Assembly (NCBI GenBank): GCA_036365145.1 | Contig: JAEOAD010000031.1 | Coordinates: 6,482,001-6,546,000, forward strand | DNA length: 64,000 nucleotides | Direction of reading: 5' to 3' | DNA from: Orientallactaga sibirica | Taxonomy: Eukaryota; Chordata; Mammalia; Rodentia; Dipodidae | In this document: piece after piece, positions 49,403 to 61,249 of the stretch | Numbering within the stretch: the stretch's first letter is position 1 | Layout: each line of letters begins with the position of its first letter | The notes under the pieces: model-generated | Database searches by the model: none | The model's input: the letters and a program-made list of their open reading frames with translations, nothing else | Told to the model about the DNA's origin: nothing | Made by a program: the position numbers and the translations under genes

Positions 49403-49817
49403 TCTAAAATGAAAATATTTTTAAAAATATTTTTCTGTCTCAAAAACGTAGTTATCCAATTTATATAGACCAACTGTCAGTAAGTTCTCATGGTTATCCT
49501 TCACCTGAAAATGCCTGGATTTCCTCCTTTTATCCTGAGGGATGTCTATAGAATTCTGGGTTGACAGTTCTCTCAGCACTTAACAATACTGGACCTTGTT
49601 TACCTGGCCCTAGACCCCAGTGATAATATGGCTGAGGAAACTCCTCCATGGAAAAGTACAAAAATTCCCAGCTTCCCCTCCTGCTGCCTCTGCCACCACC
49701 CAAGCAGGAGGATGAAGTTACCTCCTTATCACTGGGAGGTGGGGAAGGTCCTACTTCCTATATCACTGCTCCAGCAGGCGAGGGAAGGGTGTCTTTATCT
49801 TGTAAAAGAGGTGGGAG

Positions 49818-50025
49818 GGCTGGAGAGATGGCTTAATCGGTAAGACGTTTGCCTGTGAAGCCTAAGGACCCTGGTTCAATTCTCCAGGTCCCACGTAAGC
49901 CAGATGCACATGTGTCTGGAGTTTGCAGTGGCTAGAGGCCCTGGTGTGCCCATTCTCACTCTCTCTCCCCCTCTCTCTGTCTCTAATAAATAAAAATAAA
50001 ATCTTTAAGGAAAAAAAAAAAAAAA
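49818..50025 (+). mobile_element. B2-like SINE
   Basis: GGGCTGGAGAGATGGCTTAA head and A tail. Confidence 0.88.
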
Positions 50026-50194
50026 AGACTTGGGAGTCTGGGCTTCTCAGGTGGCCTCCATGACAACTCGATAGAAATGAGAGTCCTAGCTCTCCACATA
50101 CTACCCTGACCAGAGACCAGACTGCCTAACCAGGTGAGGGTAGATGCCTAGGTTCCCACTCAGCTTTTTCACTATTTTTTTCTGTGGACTTGCA

Positions 50195-50560
50195 CTTTTT
50201 TTTAAGTTCGTGTGGGGGAAGTGGGGTGGAGGTGTGCTGTGTATGTATGTGGACACATGTGTGAGAGAGTGTCCATGTGTGTACATGGAGGCCAGAAGTA
50301 GATGTCAAGTGTCTTCCTCAATCATTTCCCACCTTATTTATTAGACAGGATCTCTCACTGAATGCAGATCTCATGGGTTCAGCTAATCTAGTAGCCAGTT
50401 TGTCCCAGGCATCCTTCTGTCTCACTTCCTAGTGCTAGGATTACATGTGCCTACCACCATGTCAGGCATTTATGTGGGGTTGGGGGATCCAAACTCAGGT
50501 CTTCATGACTGGGTGGCAAGCACTTTACTGACTGAGCCCACTACCCTGTCCCTGACTTCT
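50195..50560 (-). mobile_element. B4-like SINE
   Basis: GT-rich start, internal GACAGGATCTCTCACTGAAT, ending ACTGACTGAGCCCA. 50561-50895 is unique. Confidence 0.65.
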
Positions 50561-50899
50561 GCTTTGACTAGAGCAATTAGTATCTAAAAGTGGCTAACTT
50601 GTCCCTTGGCTAGACAGAACAGGCTTTTGTTTTTCTCTGTTAGGTTGTCAGTTTCTCTGGGATCCATTTGGGATAAATGAGGCAAAACAAAACCCCGGTA
50701 ATTTGTAATCAGGTTATTCCATTAGTCCCAAGGTCTCTGCCCAGTCTCAGTTTCCGCAAGCTTTCAATCTTTTTATGTTTGTTATCTATAGAACATCTAG
50801 GAGTTTTCAGAATAACTTAATGGGGGGAATAGGCATTCAGAGGCACCTTCTCCTTTTTGTCTGGAACTGGAAGTCAGGAGCCATCTTTTTGTTGTTGTT

Positions 50900-51640
50900 G
50901 TTTTGTTTTTGTTTTTTTCGAGGCAGGGTCTAGCCCAGGCTGACCTGGAATTCACTATGTAGTCTCAGGGTGGCCTTGAACTCACAGTGATCCTCTTACC
51001 TCTACCTCCCCAGTGCTGAGATTAAAGGTGTATGCCACCACGCCCAGCCCCTTTCTTTCATTTTTATTGTGTGCATTTACATGTATGTGAGTGGGGGAAG
51101 GGTGTGCTTGCATCTGTGTCTGTGTGTGGACACACATGTGTGAGAGAGTGCATGTATGTGTGTGTATGAACATGTGCATGCCACAGGACATGTGTGGAAG
51201 CCAGATAAGAACCTTACCATGTTGGTCTTCTCTAACTTTCTTTGAAACAGGGTCTCTGTTGGTGTTTTTGGCTCTTGTAAGGCCAGTCTAGCTAGCCTGT
51301 GAGCTTTGGGATTTTCCTGGCTCTGCCTCTCATTTGCCATAGGTATGTTGGAATTACAGATGTGTGCACTATTTTGCATCTGGCTTTATGTGGGTATTAA
51401 GACTCAAACTCGGGTTGGCAGGCTTGTGGAGCAAGCACCTTTAAAACTGAGCCATTTCCCTAGCCTCTAGGAGCATTTGTTTTGTTTTGTTTTGTTTTTT
51501 TTGTTTTTCAAGGTATGGTCTCACTCTAGCTCAGGCTGACCTGGAATTCACTCTGTAGTCTCAGGGTGGCCTCGAACTCAGTCCTCCTACCTCTGCCTCC
51601 CAAGTGCTGGGATTAAAGGCGTGCGCCACCACGCCCTGCA
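50900..51640 (-). mobile_element. B1-like, B4-like and B1-like SINEs
   Basis: 50900-51050, 51060-51465, 51478-51640. 51641-52510 is mostly unique. Confidence 0.75.
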
Positions 51641-52513
51641 GGAGCATTATTTTTATCATAACATTATGATGCAGGATTTGGGGGTTCAGAGTGGGCTTGT
51701 GAACACCAACTTTTGGGTCTTTATCTGGTTTTAGCAAAGAATTGATAAAAACAGACTCTAAGAAGGGTAAATTATGAATCCTGAGGTTTGTTATAGTGGG
51801 AATTATGATCCAGAGAGGAGGCCAACTGAAAGACTCAAGCAAGAGGAGAATACTCTTTATCCACCTGGAAAGGGAGAGGGGAAACGGCGAGAATCTTTAT
51901 CACAGGTAAATCTCCAGGGGTAAAAGGGCTCTGGAGGAGGCACATACACCCACACATGGAAGGCTAAGCAGAAGAACCAAAAGGTCTGCTTGACATAAAA
52001 GAATAGAGAGGACTAAGAAATAGTGAAGGAGTCAGAGAGCAAAGAAAACTCATACATGTAACAGAGTGGGAAAGCATACCAAAGCAAAATACATGTAGGA
52101 GGCAAGCAGGAAAACACCCAGGCAGAAGGAAGTGCCCCCACTCTTCCCAGGCTGGGAAGGGCAGAAACAAACTTACACACCAGTGTTCAGGCAAAACCAC
52201 AGGAAAAAGAGAGGGCTTACCCCTGTGGCTAAGCCCATTTATAGGGATCAGACATCCATTTAGTGAGCATTGTTACCAGACTCAGGTGTGTAAGGAGGTG
52301 ATTTGATTGGTTCATGGACTCAAGGGGCTGACTCAGGAGGAGGCCAGTCCACCTGGGTGTGCTGAGCTGAGGAAGAAGTTTTTGTTGGGGAGTGTTGCTT
52401 GCAACCCTCTTGGATGAGACTGGATCAGACATGGGTCCTAGTTCTGCCAGGGCAGGCAAGGTAGCATCCTTGGACTTTTGTCCCTGGCTGACTGCATATA
52501 AAAAGCTATCTTT

Positions 52514-52663
52514 GGGCTGGAGAGATGGCTTAGTGGTTAAGGCATTTGCCTGTGAAACCAAAGGATCCCGGTTCGACTCCCCAGGACTCACGTAAGCCAG
52601 ATGCACAAGATGGCATGTGCATCTGGAGTTCGTTTGCAGTGGTTGGAAGCCCTTGCGTGCCCA

Positions 52664-52700
<37 letters not shown>

Positions 52701-52730
52701 AAATAAATAAATAAATAAATAAATTTTTTA
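52514..52730 (+). mobile_element. B2-like SINE with long CT tract
   Basis: Head at 52514; (CT)n 52666-52700 and AAAT tail. Confidence 0.88.
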
Positions 52731-52829
52731 AAAGCTATCTTTCTCATGTTTCTCCTTCAAAATCACATTGAATTTCAAGATTCCCCTTAAGAGTTTGTCT
52801 CAGTTTCTAAATTGAGTTCTAAGAGGACA

Positions 52830-52919
52830 TTACAAAGGCTTTCTCCCATCACTGTGGCTAGATACTTGACAGAAGCAACAGCAACTTAAGTGAGGAAGGC
52901 TTTATTCTGGCTCATGGTC
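52830..52919 (+). repeat. Rodent interspersed repeat hosting the minisatellite
   Basis: Contains AGGAAGGCTTTATTCTGGCTC, a common rodent repeat module. The minisatellite unit looks like an amplified piece of this element. Family name uncertain. Confidence 0.35.
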
Positions 52920-53677
52920 CAGTCCATCACAGCAGGGGAGGATGTGGTCAGAAAGTGCAGTCCATCACAGCAGGAAAGGCTCGTGGTCAGAAGGTCCAGT
53001 CCACCACAGCAGGGAAGGTTCGAGGTCAGAAGGTCCAGTCCATCACAGCAGGAAAGGCTCGTGGTCAGAAGGTCCAGTCCACCACAGCAGGGAAGGTTCG
53101 AGGTCAGAAGGTCCAGTCCATCACAGCAGGGAAGGTTCGAGGTCAGAAGGTCCAGTCCACCACAGCAGGGCAGGCTCGTGGTCAGAAGGTCCAGTCCATC
53201 ACAGCAGGGAAGGTTCAAGGTCAGAAGGTCCAGTCCATCACAGCAGGGAAGGTTCGAGGTCAGAAGGTCCAGTCCACCACAGCAGGGAAGGTTCAAGGTC
53301 AGAAGGTCCAGTCCATCACAGCAGGGAAGGCTCGTGGTCAGAAGGTCCAGTCCATCACAGCAGGGAAGGCTCGTGGTCAGAAGGTCCAGTCCATCACAGC
53401 AGGGAAGGCTCGTGGTCAGAAGGTCCAGTCCATCACAGCAGGGAAGGCTCGTGGTCAGAAGGTCCAGTCCATCACAGCAGGGAAGGTTTGAGGTCAGAAG
53501 GTCCAGTCCATCACAGCAGGGAAGGTTCGAGGTCAGAAGGTCCAGTCCACCACAGCAGGCAGGTTCGTGGTCAGAAGGTCCAGTCCACCACAGCAGGGAA
53601 GGTTCGTGGTCAGAAGGTCCAGTCCACCACAGCAGGGAAGGTTCGAGGTCAGAAGGTCCAGTCCACCACAGCAGGGC
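52920..53677. repeat. 39-bp minisatellite, 19 full units
   Basis: Units beginning CAGTCCATCACAGCAGGG repeat at exact 39-bp steps from 52958 to 53543, with 38-bp units at 52920 and 53543 and a partial unit at 53659. Variants are ATC/ACC near the start and TTCGAGG, CTCGTGG or TTCAAGG near the end. Because 39 is divisible by 3, every frame lacking a stop in one unit stays open, producing long artefact ORFs on both strands. It sits inside an older rodent repeat whose start (AAGTGAGGAAGGCTTTATTC) is visible at 52890. Confidence 0.95.
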
Positions 53678-54137
53678 ATCATGGTTGCTGGGGCAGGAAT
53701 TGTTCCTGTCTCAGTGGATCAGGAGGCAGCGAGCTTGGTCAGGAAGCAGGCTAAACATAACCCTCAAGGTGCCACCCTCAGACACTCATCTTGGCCAGCC
53801 ATGCCTCCCACCCCAAAGGTTCCACAACCTTCCAGAACAGTGGTCACACGCCTGAGTATGTGGGAGACATCCCGAGTCCGAGCCACAACCCGTAGATACT
53901 TTGTCTTTATATCCCTAGTGGCTAGCTGACCACTTTTAACTTCAAGTTAGAACATCAAGCATGTACTTCCCTGTAGACATTCATGCGGATACTATAATCT
54001 ACCACCAGAGGGCAGCAGCAGCAACCTTCAGGATAAAACTTTATCCAAACATTGTGGAACACGTGAGTCTCCTTTGGAGATATGGCACTCCTTTTTCTCC
54101 CCCACAATAAAGAGAAGTCACATCTTTCTAGCACCTG
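53678..54137. other. Non-repetitive flank with CTCF-like motif
   Basis: Unique sequence after the minisatellite, with a CTCF-like site at 54002-54017. No gene seen. Confidence 0.5.
54002..54017 (+). promoter_or_regulatory. Candidate CTCF site
   Basis: CCACCAGAGGGCAGCA matches the CTCF core pattern CCASYAGRKGGCRS well. It lies outside any recognised SINE, about 325 bp from the minisatellite and 7.7 kb upstream of TICRR. Confidence 0.5.
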
Positions 54138-54149
54138 GTGGGACAGTCA

Positions 54150-54500
54150 CAATGCTGGGCATTTCTCACAGTAATTCTGAAAGGCAGGTGTTATTTCCTT
54201 TTTTTTTTTTTTTTTAAATATTTATTCATTTATTTGAGAGAGAGAGAGAAAGAGAAAATGGGCATGCCAGGGCCTCCAGCCACTGCAAGCAAACTCCAGA
54301 TGCATGTGCCCCCTTTTGCATCTGGCTTACGGGGGTCCTGGAGAATCGAACCAGGATCCTTTGGCTTTGCAGGCAAATGCCTTAACCACTAAGCCATCTC
54401 TCCAGCCCTATTTCCTTTCTTTTACAATTGAGGAAACTGAGGCTCAGAGGCCCTCTCACAGCCAGGAAGAGACAGAGCACTAAAGACTAGGATGACTCTA
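54150..54500. mobile_element. MIR interrupted by a B2-like SINE
   Basis: MIR halves 54150-54200 and 54411-54500 (GAGGAAACTGAGGCTCAGAG) surround a reverse B2-like element (54205-54408) with TATTTCCTTT repeated on both sides. Confidence 0.75.
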
Positions 54501-54792
54501 GTCACTGCTTCTTACAAAAAAATACAAGGCCACCTCCTCCCCCTGTGGACTGGACATGCAGTGCTCTGGGGACCTGGAGGGCCAGGCTGCAAATACTGAC
54601 CGTAACACCCCACTGTTTAATACCCAGCAAGCCCCTGAGTCCTGGTGTATCCCCACTTCTCCTTAGTGGGAGTATAATCTACTCTGCCTTTAACGGCTGT
54701 GTGGTCTGTGGCCAGGACAGCTCCATCACCTGTGAAAAGTTAAATGTAAGGCTCTTCTTTCAAAAATTAAATTCAGCGGGGCCTCCAGCCAG

Positions 54793-55775
54793 ACTGGAGG
54801 GATGGCTTAGTGGTTAAAGCACTTGCCTGCAAAGCCTAAGGACCCTGGTTCAATTCCCCAGGACCCACATAAGCCAGATGAACAAGGTGGCGCATGTGTC
54901 TGGAGTTCGTTTGCAGTGGCTAGAGGCCCTGGCATACTCATTCTCTCTCTCTCTTTCTCTCTCTCTCTAATAAGTAAATAAATAAAAATTTAAGTCCTTG
55001 CACATCTCTAATAAGTGATCAGAGTTAAGAACTACTGTTCTTAATTCCTCCTCATTGTAGAGATAAAAACACACATCTAAGCCAGGCATGGTGGCGCACG
55101 CTTTTAATCCCAGCACTCGGGAGGCAGAGATAGAAGGATAGCTGTGAGTTCGAGGCCACCCTGAGACTATATAGTGAATTCCAGGTCAGCCTGGGCTAGA
55201 GTGAGACCCTACCTCAAAAAACAATTTATTTATTTATTTATTTGCAAGCAGAGGGAGACACACGAACACACACACACAGAGGGAGAGAGACTGGGCATGC
55301 CAGGGCCTCTAGCCACTGCAACAGAACTCCAGATATGTGTGCCCACTTTGTCACTTTGTACATCCAGCTTTATATGGGTGCTGGGGAACCGAACCCCAGT
55401 CATTAGGTTTTACAGGCAAGCATCTTAACCACTGAACCATCTCTCTAGCCCCTACTTTGATTTTTTTTTTTTTTTTTTTTGGTTTTGCAAGGTAGAGTCT
55501 CACTCTGGTCCAGGCTGACCTGGAATTAACTATGTAGTCTCAGGGTGGCCTCGAACTCTCAGAGATCCTCCTACCTCTGCCTCCCAAGTGCTGGGATTAA
55601 AGGCATGCACCACCATGCCCAGCTTTACTTTGGGAATTTTTGAGATAGGGTCTCACTGTGTAATCAAGGGTGGCCTCAAACTTGCAGCAATCCTCCTGCA
55701 GTGGCTAGAGGCCCTGGCATACCCATTCTCTCTCTCTCTCTCTAATAAGTAACTAAAAATAAAATATTTTAAATA
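54793..55775. mobile_element. SINE cluster
   Basis: B2-like 54793-54990 (+), B1-like 55078-55222 (+), B2-like 55223-55452 (-), B1-like 55463-55625 (-), B1/B2 fragments 55630-55775. Confidence 0.8.
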
Positions 55776-55874
55776 AGTGTCCAAAGCTGCCCCACCCCCC
55801 ACAAGCTCTAACCTAACTCTGGTGAGGTGGAGTCTAGGCTCCTGAGAACATTCTGTCTCATTTTAAGACTCTAT

Positions 55875-56041
55875 ATGAGCCGGGTGTGGTGGCACATGCC
55901 TTTAATCCCAGCACTGGGGAGGCAGAGGTAGGAGGATTGCCATGAGTTCGAGGTTACCCTAAGACTACATAGTATATTTCAGGTCATCCTGAGCTAGAGC
56001 AAAACTCTTAACTTGAAAAACCAAGAAAAAAAAAAAAAAAA
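55875..56041 (+). mobile_element. B1-like SINE
   Basis: Full-length with A17 tail. Confidence 0.88.
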
Positions 56042-56269
56042 GAATCTGTATGAAGGTGACAGGAATGAAAACATGCTTCTCCTTGAAGAAGCAGCCCAGC
56101 TGTCTGGAGACTCAAGCTTCAGGTGGGCAGGGAGTCTGAGATCTCAAGTCTGAGAACTTTCACAGGCAGACAAAGAATATGTATCCAATGGAAACCTCAA
56201 GTTTGGCCAGACAGGCCAAATGACTGAACGGGTGCAATAGTGGCACGTCTGCTCTGGGGGAAACCAACT

Positions 56270-56935
56270 GCTCTCTAATTGGACTGAAGGCCTGCTCTAT
56301 GGGAGGGAATACATGCCTGATACTGAAAAACCTAATCAAAAGACTATGGCAGGGGAGGTCATGAGCCTTAGGGGTATAAAGCCTGCTCTTGTCTGGCTAA
56401 ATGTATGTATTAGTCCCACCAAACTGCCCTGAAAGCACTACATTTACTGTTCATATTCATATATTAATGCTACTCTCACTTCTGGTTAGACAAGCTTCTC
56501 TTTTCGGATGGTGATTACCATTGGGATGACCCAAAAGGCAACATAGAGCTGAGAAGAAGGGATGGAGGAGTGTCCAGCACTGAAACATCTCTATTACACC
56601 CTCCAAGGCTCAGGGCCCATTGCAGAAAAGGAGGCAGAAAGAATGTAAGAGCCAAAGGAAGGTTATGACTCCTTACAAAGTAACAGTCCAGACAGAAATT
56701 GGCCTTGATATCCATGACCTCGCAGTGCCTAGTCATACCTTCACAAGACCCTCATAATAGGAGAAAAAGATGATGACATCAAATTAAAAGAGAGACTAAT
56801 GGAGAGAGGGAGGGAATATGTTGTAGAGTGGAGTTCTGAAGGGGAATGGGGGAGGGGAGGGAAATACAGTTTATTGTCTGTAAGTATAGAAGTTGTTGAT
56901 AAAATAAATAAATAAAAATTAAAAAATATTTCCTG
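56270..56935 (+). mobile_element. L1-type 3' end
   Basis: Contains GAAAGAATGTAAGAGCCAAA, ATAGAGCTGAGAAGAAGGG and a G-rich tract before an A-rich tail (56900-56957), as in rodent L1-type 3' ends. No ORF2 coding part is visible. LTR origin cannot be excluded. Confidence 0.5.
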
Positions 56936-56959
56936 GAAGCAAAGAAAAAAAAAAAAAAG

Positions 56960-58400
56960 ACTGTTTTCGGCCTAGTATGGGGTGGGTCTTCTGGGGCGTT
57001 CACCTCTACAGCAGCCACCTGTCCTAGCATGCATATACAGCCTGAGGTTCTCAGTACTGCAGTGTTACCTGGTCTTTGAGGGTAGCCTTCATTTGCCGCA
57101 GTGGTGGTTACGGTGTAAACTGAGAAAGGTTAAGTTGCTGAATATCCCATATTAAGTGTGAATGGTCTGTCACTTCCTGGTGGGGGTGAGGGGTTGGGGG
57201 TGGGAAGGCTGTGGTTTACAGGTGCTGTGGAGGGTGGAATAGGGAATATATCCCTGCCTGATGGCTTTCCTCCTGTTCCACCCCTTCCCACACCAGCCAT
57301 GCTGCCTTGGGCAAAACCTGTCTCAGACCTCTGTGGGCCCGGCGCCCCCTTTTCTGACCAGGGGAGCAGCACCATGGCTGAAAGCAGTGAGGCATGGCCC
57401 AGTCCTGCCTTATCAGAATGGCATAGAGCCAGAAGCCCCTCACATCGGGTGCTCTGGGAATGGCCTAGAACACAGATGGGGGAGCTCAAAAGCTAAAGGA
57501 AGGGGCCATAGGGAGACAGCACCATCTCCTCCTTGAAGCCAGAAGCCAGCCCATCAGGAGAGGGGTCAGAGCAGATGGGGAGCTATGCGGCCACTGAGCA
57601 GAGCTAAAACGCTAGGAAGATCAAACTCTTGCATAGAACCTGGGTCTTTAGCCCCATCCTGATGTCCATCAGCCTCTGGCTCTACCCATGAGGGATAAGG
57701 CTTGATTGCAGGAAAGGGCTTGTAGAGGCTCAGGGAAGGGGTGAGATCCTGGGTATGGGGTGGGAAAGAATGGAGAGCCAAGACAGTTGGAGGCCAGGCA
57801 CAATTGCAACCTTCCCTAAAGGAACCATGGCCAGAGCCCAGAGAAGAGCTGAACAAATCTGGCAGCCTGGTGTGGTGCTCAGGGGAGGGGATGAGAGGAA
57901 CTATCTAGCTTGGACAGCATGTCAAGTTAGGCTGGTACAAGGCTGAGGAGAGGTTTCCAGAACAATTGAAGGCTGTGGCTGACCAGCTTGTAGAGGAGAC
58001 TTTGTTTTATTCCAGGCTCAAAACAGCCAACCCAGGGGATTAGAAATGGATTCTGAAGAGCTGACAGAAACGCCTCTCCTCTCACCCTTTCCACATGCCC
58101 CTTGGTCCATGAAATGGGATTCTCTCTCCTTCCCAGGAATATTTAGAGATGCGTGTGAGACTAGGCTGCTACATTTGGCCTCACTCAGGAAGCATTTTTA
58201 CAGTCCTGCATCCCACATGAGGACTGACGAACCAATTCCCAGCAACACAGCTGGTGTGAGTGTCTGAGTTTGCTATTTAGATTGCAGGCATCTGGGCTGA
58301 GAGACCCAGGTAATGGCCCAGCAGAGAGCACATTCTCTAGTCAGAGGTCCCAGCATGTTTGTGATCCTATGGGGTAGTGTAAGATAAGAACACAAAAAGC
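56960..58400. other. Unique GC-moderate segment, no gene recognised
   Basis: Longest repeat-free stretch upstream of TICRR. Several overlapping open frames on both strands (for example 57130-57496) show no family resemblance and no splice-consistent extension. Could hold regulatory sequence or a noncoding exon. Confidence 0.5.
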
Positions 58401-58408
58401 CCTTGGAG

Positions 58409-59450
58409 GGGCTGGAGAAATGGCTTAGTGGTTAAGGCGTTTGTCTTCGAAGTTAAAGGATCCCAGTTCGATTCTCCAGGACCCACGTAAACTAGATGCA
58501 CAAGGGGCACATGCATCTGGAGTTCGTTTGCAGTGGCTAGAGGCCCTGGCGTGCCCATTCTCTCTCTGTCTGCTGCTTTTCTATCTCTCTCTCTCTCTGC
58601 TTGCAAATAAATAAATAAATAATTTTAAAAAGATACTGTTTAAAAAAAAAAGCCCTTGGAGGGGGCTGGAGAGGTAGCTTAGCAGTTTAGGCACTTGCCT
58701 GCAAAGCCTAAAGACCCTTGTCCAACTCTCCAGATCCCATGAAAGCCAGACACACAAGGTGACATAAGCACACAAAGTGGCACACGTGTCTGGAGTTCAA
58801 TTACAGTGGCTGAAGGCCCTGGCATGCCAATATCTCTCTCTCTCTCTCTCTCAAGCACACACATTAAAAAAAAAAAAGAGGGCCTGGGAAGATGACTTAG
58901 TAAATAAAGCACTTGTTGGGCAAGTGTGAATTCCTTACTTTGGATCCCCAAACCCTACATAGAAAGCCAGAAGCTATGGTGGGCTTCTGTAATGCCAGCA
59001 CATTGATGACTGAAAGAAGGGAGGCGGAGACACATGAGAATGTTCTGGAAGCTTGAGGACCAGCTACCCTGGTGAATGCAGCAGTGCAAAACAAGAATAA
59101 GAGGCCTTGCCTCAAACCAAGTAGGTGAGAACCAATACCCAAAAGTTGTCCTCTGAACTCCACATGTTTGCCATGGCATTCACTACATGTGCCCAAACTC
59201 ACACATGTGAATATGCACATACACCAAAAACATTTTTAAATACTTCTTTTATTTGCAAGCAGAGAGAGAAAGAGATAAAGAAGGAGAGAGAATGAGCACA
59301 TCCCAATTGGTTTTTTTCAAGATAAGGTCTTACTCTAGCCCAGGCTGACCTAGAATTTACTCTATAGTCCCAGACTGGCCTTGAACTCAAGGCACTCCTC
59401 CTACCTCTGCTTCCCAAGTGCTGGGATTAAAGGTGCATACCTAACACATT
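58409..59450. mobile_element. SINE cluster
   Basis: B2-like 58409-58640 (+) and 58662-58880 (+), B4-like 58880-59235 (+), truncated B2-like 59236-59310 (-), B1-like 59308-59450 (-). Confidence 0.75.
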
Positions 59451-59499
59451 CCATATTATTTTTTTAGCAGCCAATAATTAAAAAGTGATACTTAAGGGA

Positions 59500-60340
59500 C
59501 TGTGCAATTTATACTAACAAAAAAAAACCTCTTAAAATATTTAAGAATTTTTTTAAATGTCCTTTTATATACCAGTAAGTGATTCCACATTAGCATGCTT
59601 CAAAAGAAAAGACTGCTTAGGGAAATTCTTCCAGGTAGTAAATCTGTGGGAATGCCTCAAGGCTGCCTTCATCTCCACCCAGGGCCCCACCCTCCTTCCT
59701 TTTCACCTTGCCTTACCCATCTAACCAGCCTTTGTGCCCTTCTGATCACTGTGACATTGGCCAAGAATCTTGGCCAAGCTCCTTACACTTATGAAATTGC
59801 CCAACATGACATGACTGAGCGTCAGCAATGGCGTTCCCTACTGGCGATCATTTTTCTGGCATATGGGGAAGTGTGCATGAAGGTGGCCCAGGGTGGAAAC
59901 TGCGCTGCTATGATGTCCTCAGTGCTCAGGCTTCTGTCTTTGTCCCCGGGGGCAGCAAACCTCCTCCTGGGGCGTTTGACTTCATTTCCTGGAAGGTCTC
60001 AAAGTGCCTGCTCCACCTCCAGCCTCTTTGTGCTTGCTTTTTCCCCAAAGGTGGAAGGAAGGAGGAAGTGGTGGCAACTGTATTAGAAAAGCAAAACCTG
60101 TTGCTAGAACTTTCTAGTAGGTAGTTGTTTGACTGAACTATGTCATATGGCCCCCTCCAGGTGCAGGGGAGTCTGGGAAAATTTTTAGCTGGTTATACTG
60201 TTACCTTTAAAACAACTGGGCTTCTGTTAGAAAGGAAGAAGGTGAAAATAAATCCTGGGTGGGCAATTGGGCCTGCTCCCTTACTGTAAATATAAAATTA
60301 TATTATAATATCGGTTTTCAAACCAAACCCTTCACCGGAG
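59500..60340. other. Unique segment with a 163-codon open frame, not called a gene
   Basis: A frame at 59595-60086 and an overlapping one at 59828-60124 (+) are open but resemble no family I know. No matching splice pattern or poly(A) tail was seen. An old retrocopy or a regulatory segment are alternatives. Confidence 0.3.
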
Positions 60341-60344
60341 TTGT

Positions 60345-60975
60345 TTGTTTTGCAGTACTTGGGATGGAACCCAGGGCCCAGAGCACACTAGACAAGTGCT
60401 GAACCACTGAGTCACACCCCCAGCCTCTACCAGAGTTCAATATATACCAACTGAAGAGGCATGTCGTCTTAGAGAACACCATACCTTAAGAAGTTTTGTG
60501 ACTTTCTGTCTCATCATGTGAACTCTCTTAATCACATTCCCAACTCTGAGGCTGTATACTGTAAAGCCCTCACCAGAGCAGGAAACATGCTACTCAGACA
60601 CTCAGCTTCTCAAAGCTATGAAACAAACAGCCTTCTTTAAGTTAAATTGAAAAAATTAAAAGTCCAGGTATGGTGGCACATGCCTTTAATCTTAGCACTC
60701 TGGGAGGTAGAGGTAGGAGGATTGCTGTGAGTTTGAGGCCAGGCTGGGACTACAGAGTGAATTCCAGGTCATACTGGGCTAGAGTGAGACCCTACCTCAA
60801 AACCAACCAACCAAACGAACAAAAAAATTAAAAATCTGGGGGTGGTGGCTACAATTCCTGCAGTTAGGAGGCAGAGGTAGGAGGATCAGCATGAGTTCAA
60901 GGCCATTCTGGTCAATACTGTGAGTTCCAGGTTAGTTTTGGCTAGAGTGAAACTTTGCCTCAAAACAAAATTAGC
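60345..60975. mobile_element. ID element and two B1-like SINEs
   Basis: ID-type 60345-60428 (-), B1-like 60661-60820 (+), old B1-like 60825-60975 (+). Confidence 0.7.
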
Positions 60976-60977
60976 AT

Positions 60978-61245
60978 AGTCTAGTTTGGGGGTGGGTTTT
61001 TTTTTTTATTTTATAAAATGTAATTTTATTTTATGTTACTCTGCTGTTACATTGGGCATAACATCTTCACAAGCCTTTCTTGGGACTACAGTCAATGATT
61101 AGCAACACACAATATAGTGGTCCAACTCTCTGAAGAACAATCACTACACAAAGTGGACACCCTCTCACATGTGTACAAATTTGCATGGAAAAGTTTTACA
61201 CTTGGACTAGTGTACTTTACTACCTCTTTGGGGTGGGTCTTTTTG
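60978..61245 (-). pseudogene. 3'-UTR-like retrocopy, parent gene not recognised
   Basis: Read on the minus strand this is unique-looking AT-rich sequence ending in AATAAA-type signals (61001-61040) and an A run (T on the plus strand, 60989-60999). That is the layout of a processed retrocopy of an mRNA 3' UTR. No coding part was recognised. Confidence 0.45.
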
Positions 61246-61249
61246 TAAG

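Noticed and set aside
52920..53677. CRISPR-like regular repeats
   Set aside because: Units are contiguous, with no unique spacers, and the genome is mammalian.
52890..53855. 321-codon open frame with a 13-residue repeat, plus overlapping frames on both strands
   Set aside because: Produced by the 39-bp minisatellite, which is divisible by 3; a 38-bp unit shifts the frame, and there is no domain or splice support.
57130..57536. Several overlapping 75-119 codon frames on both strands
   Set aside because: Mutually overlapping, with no family resemblance; compatible with chance in a moderately GC-rich segment.
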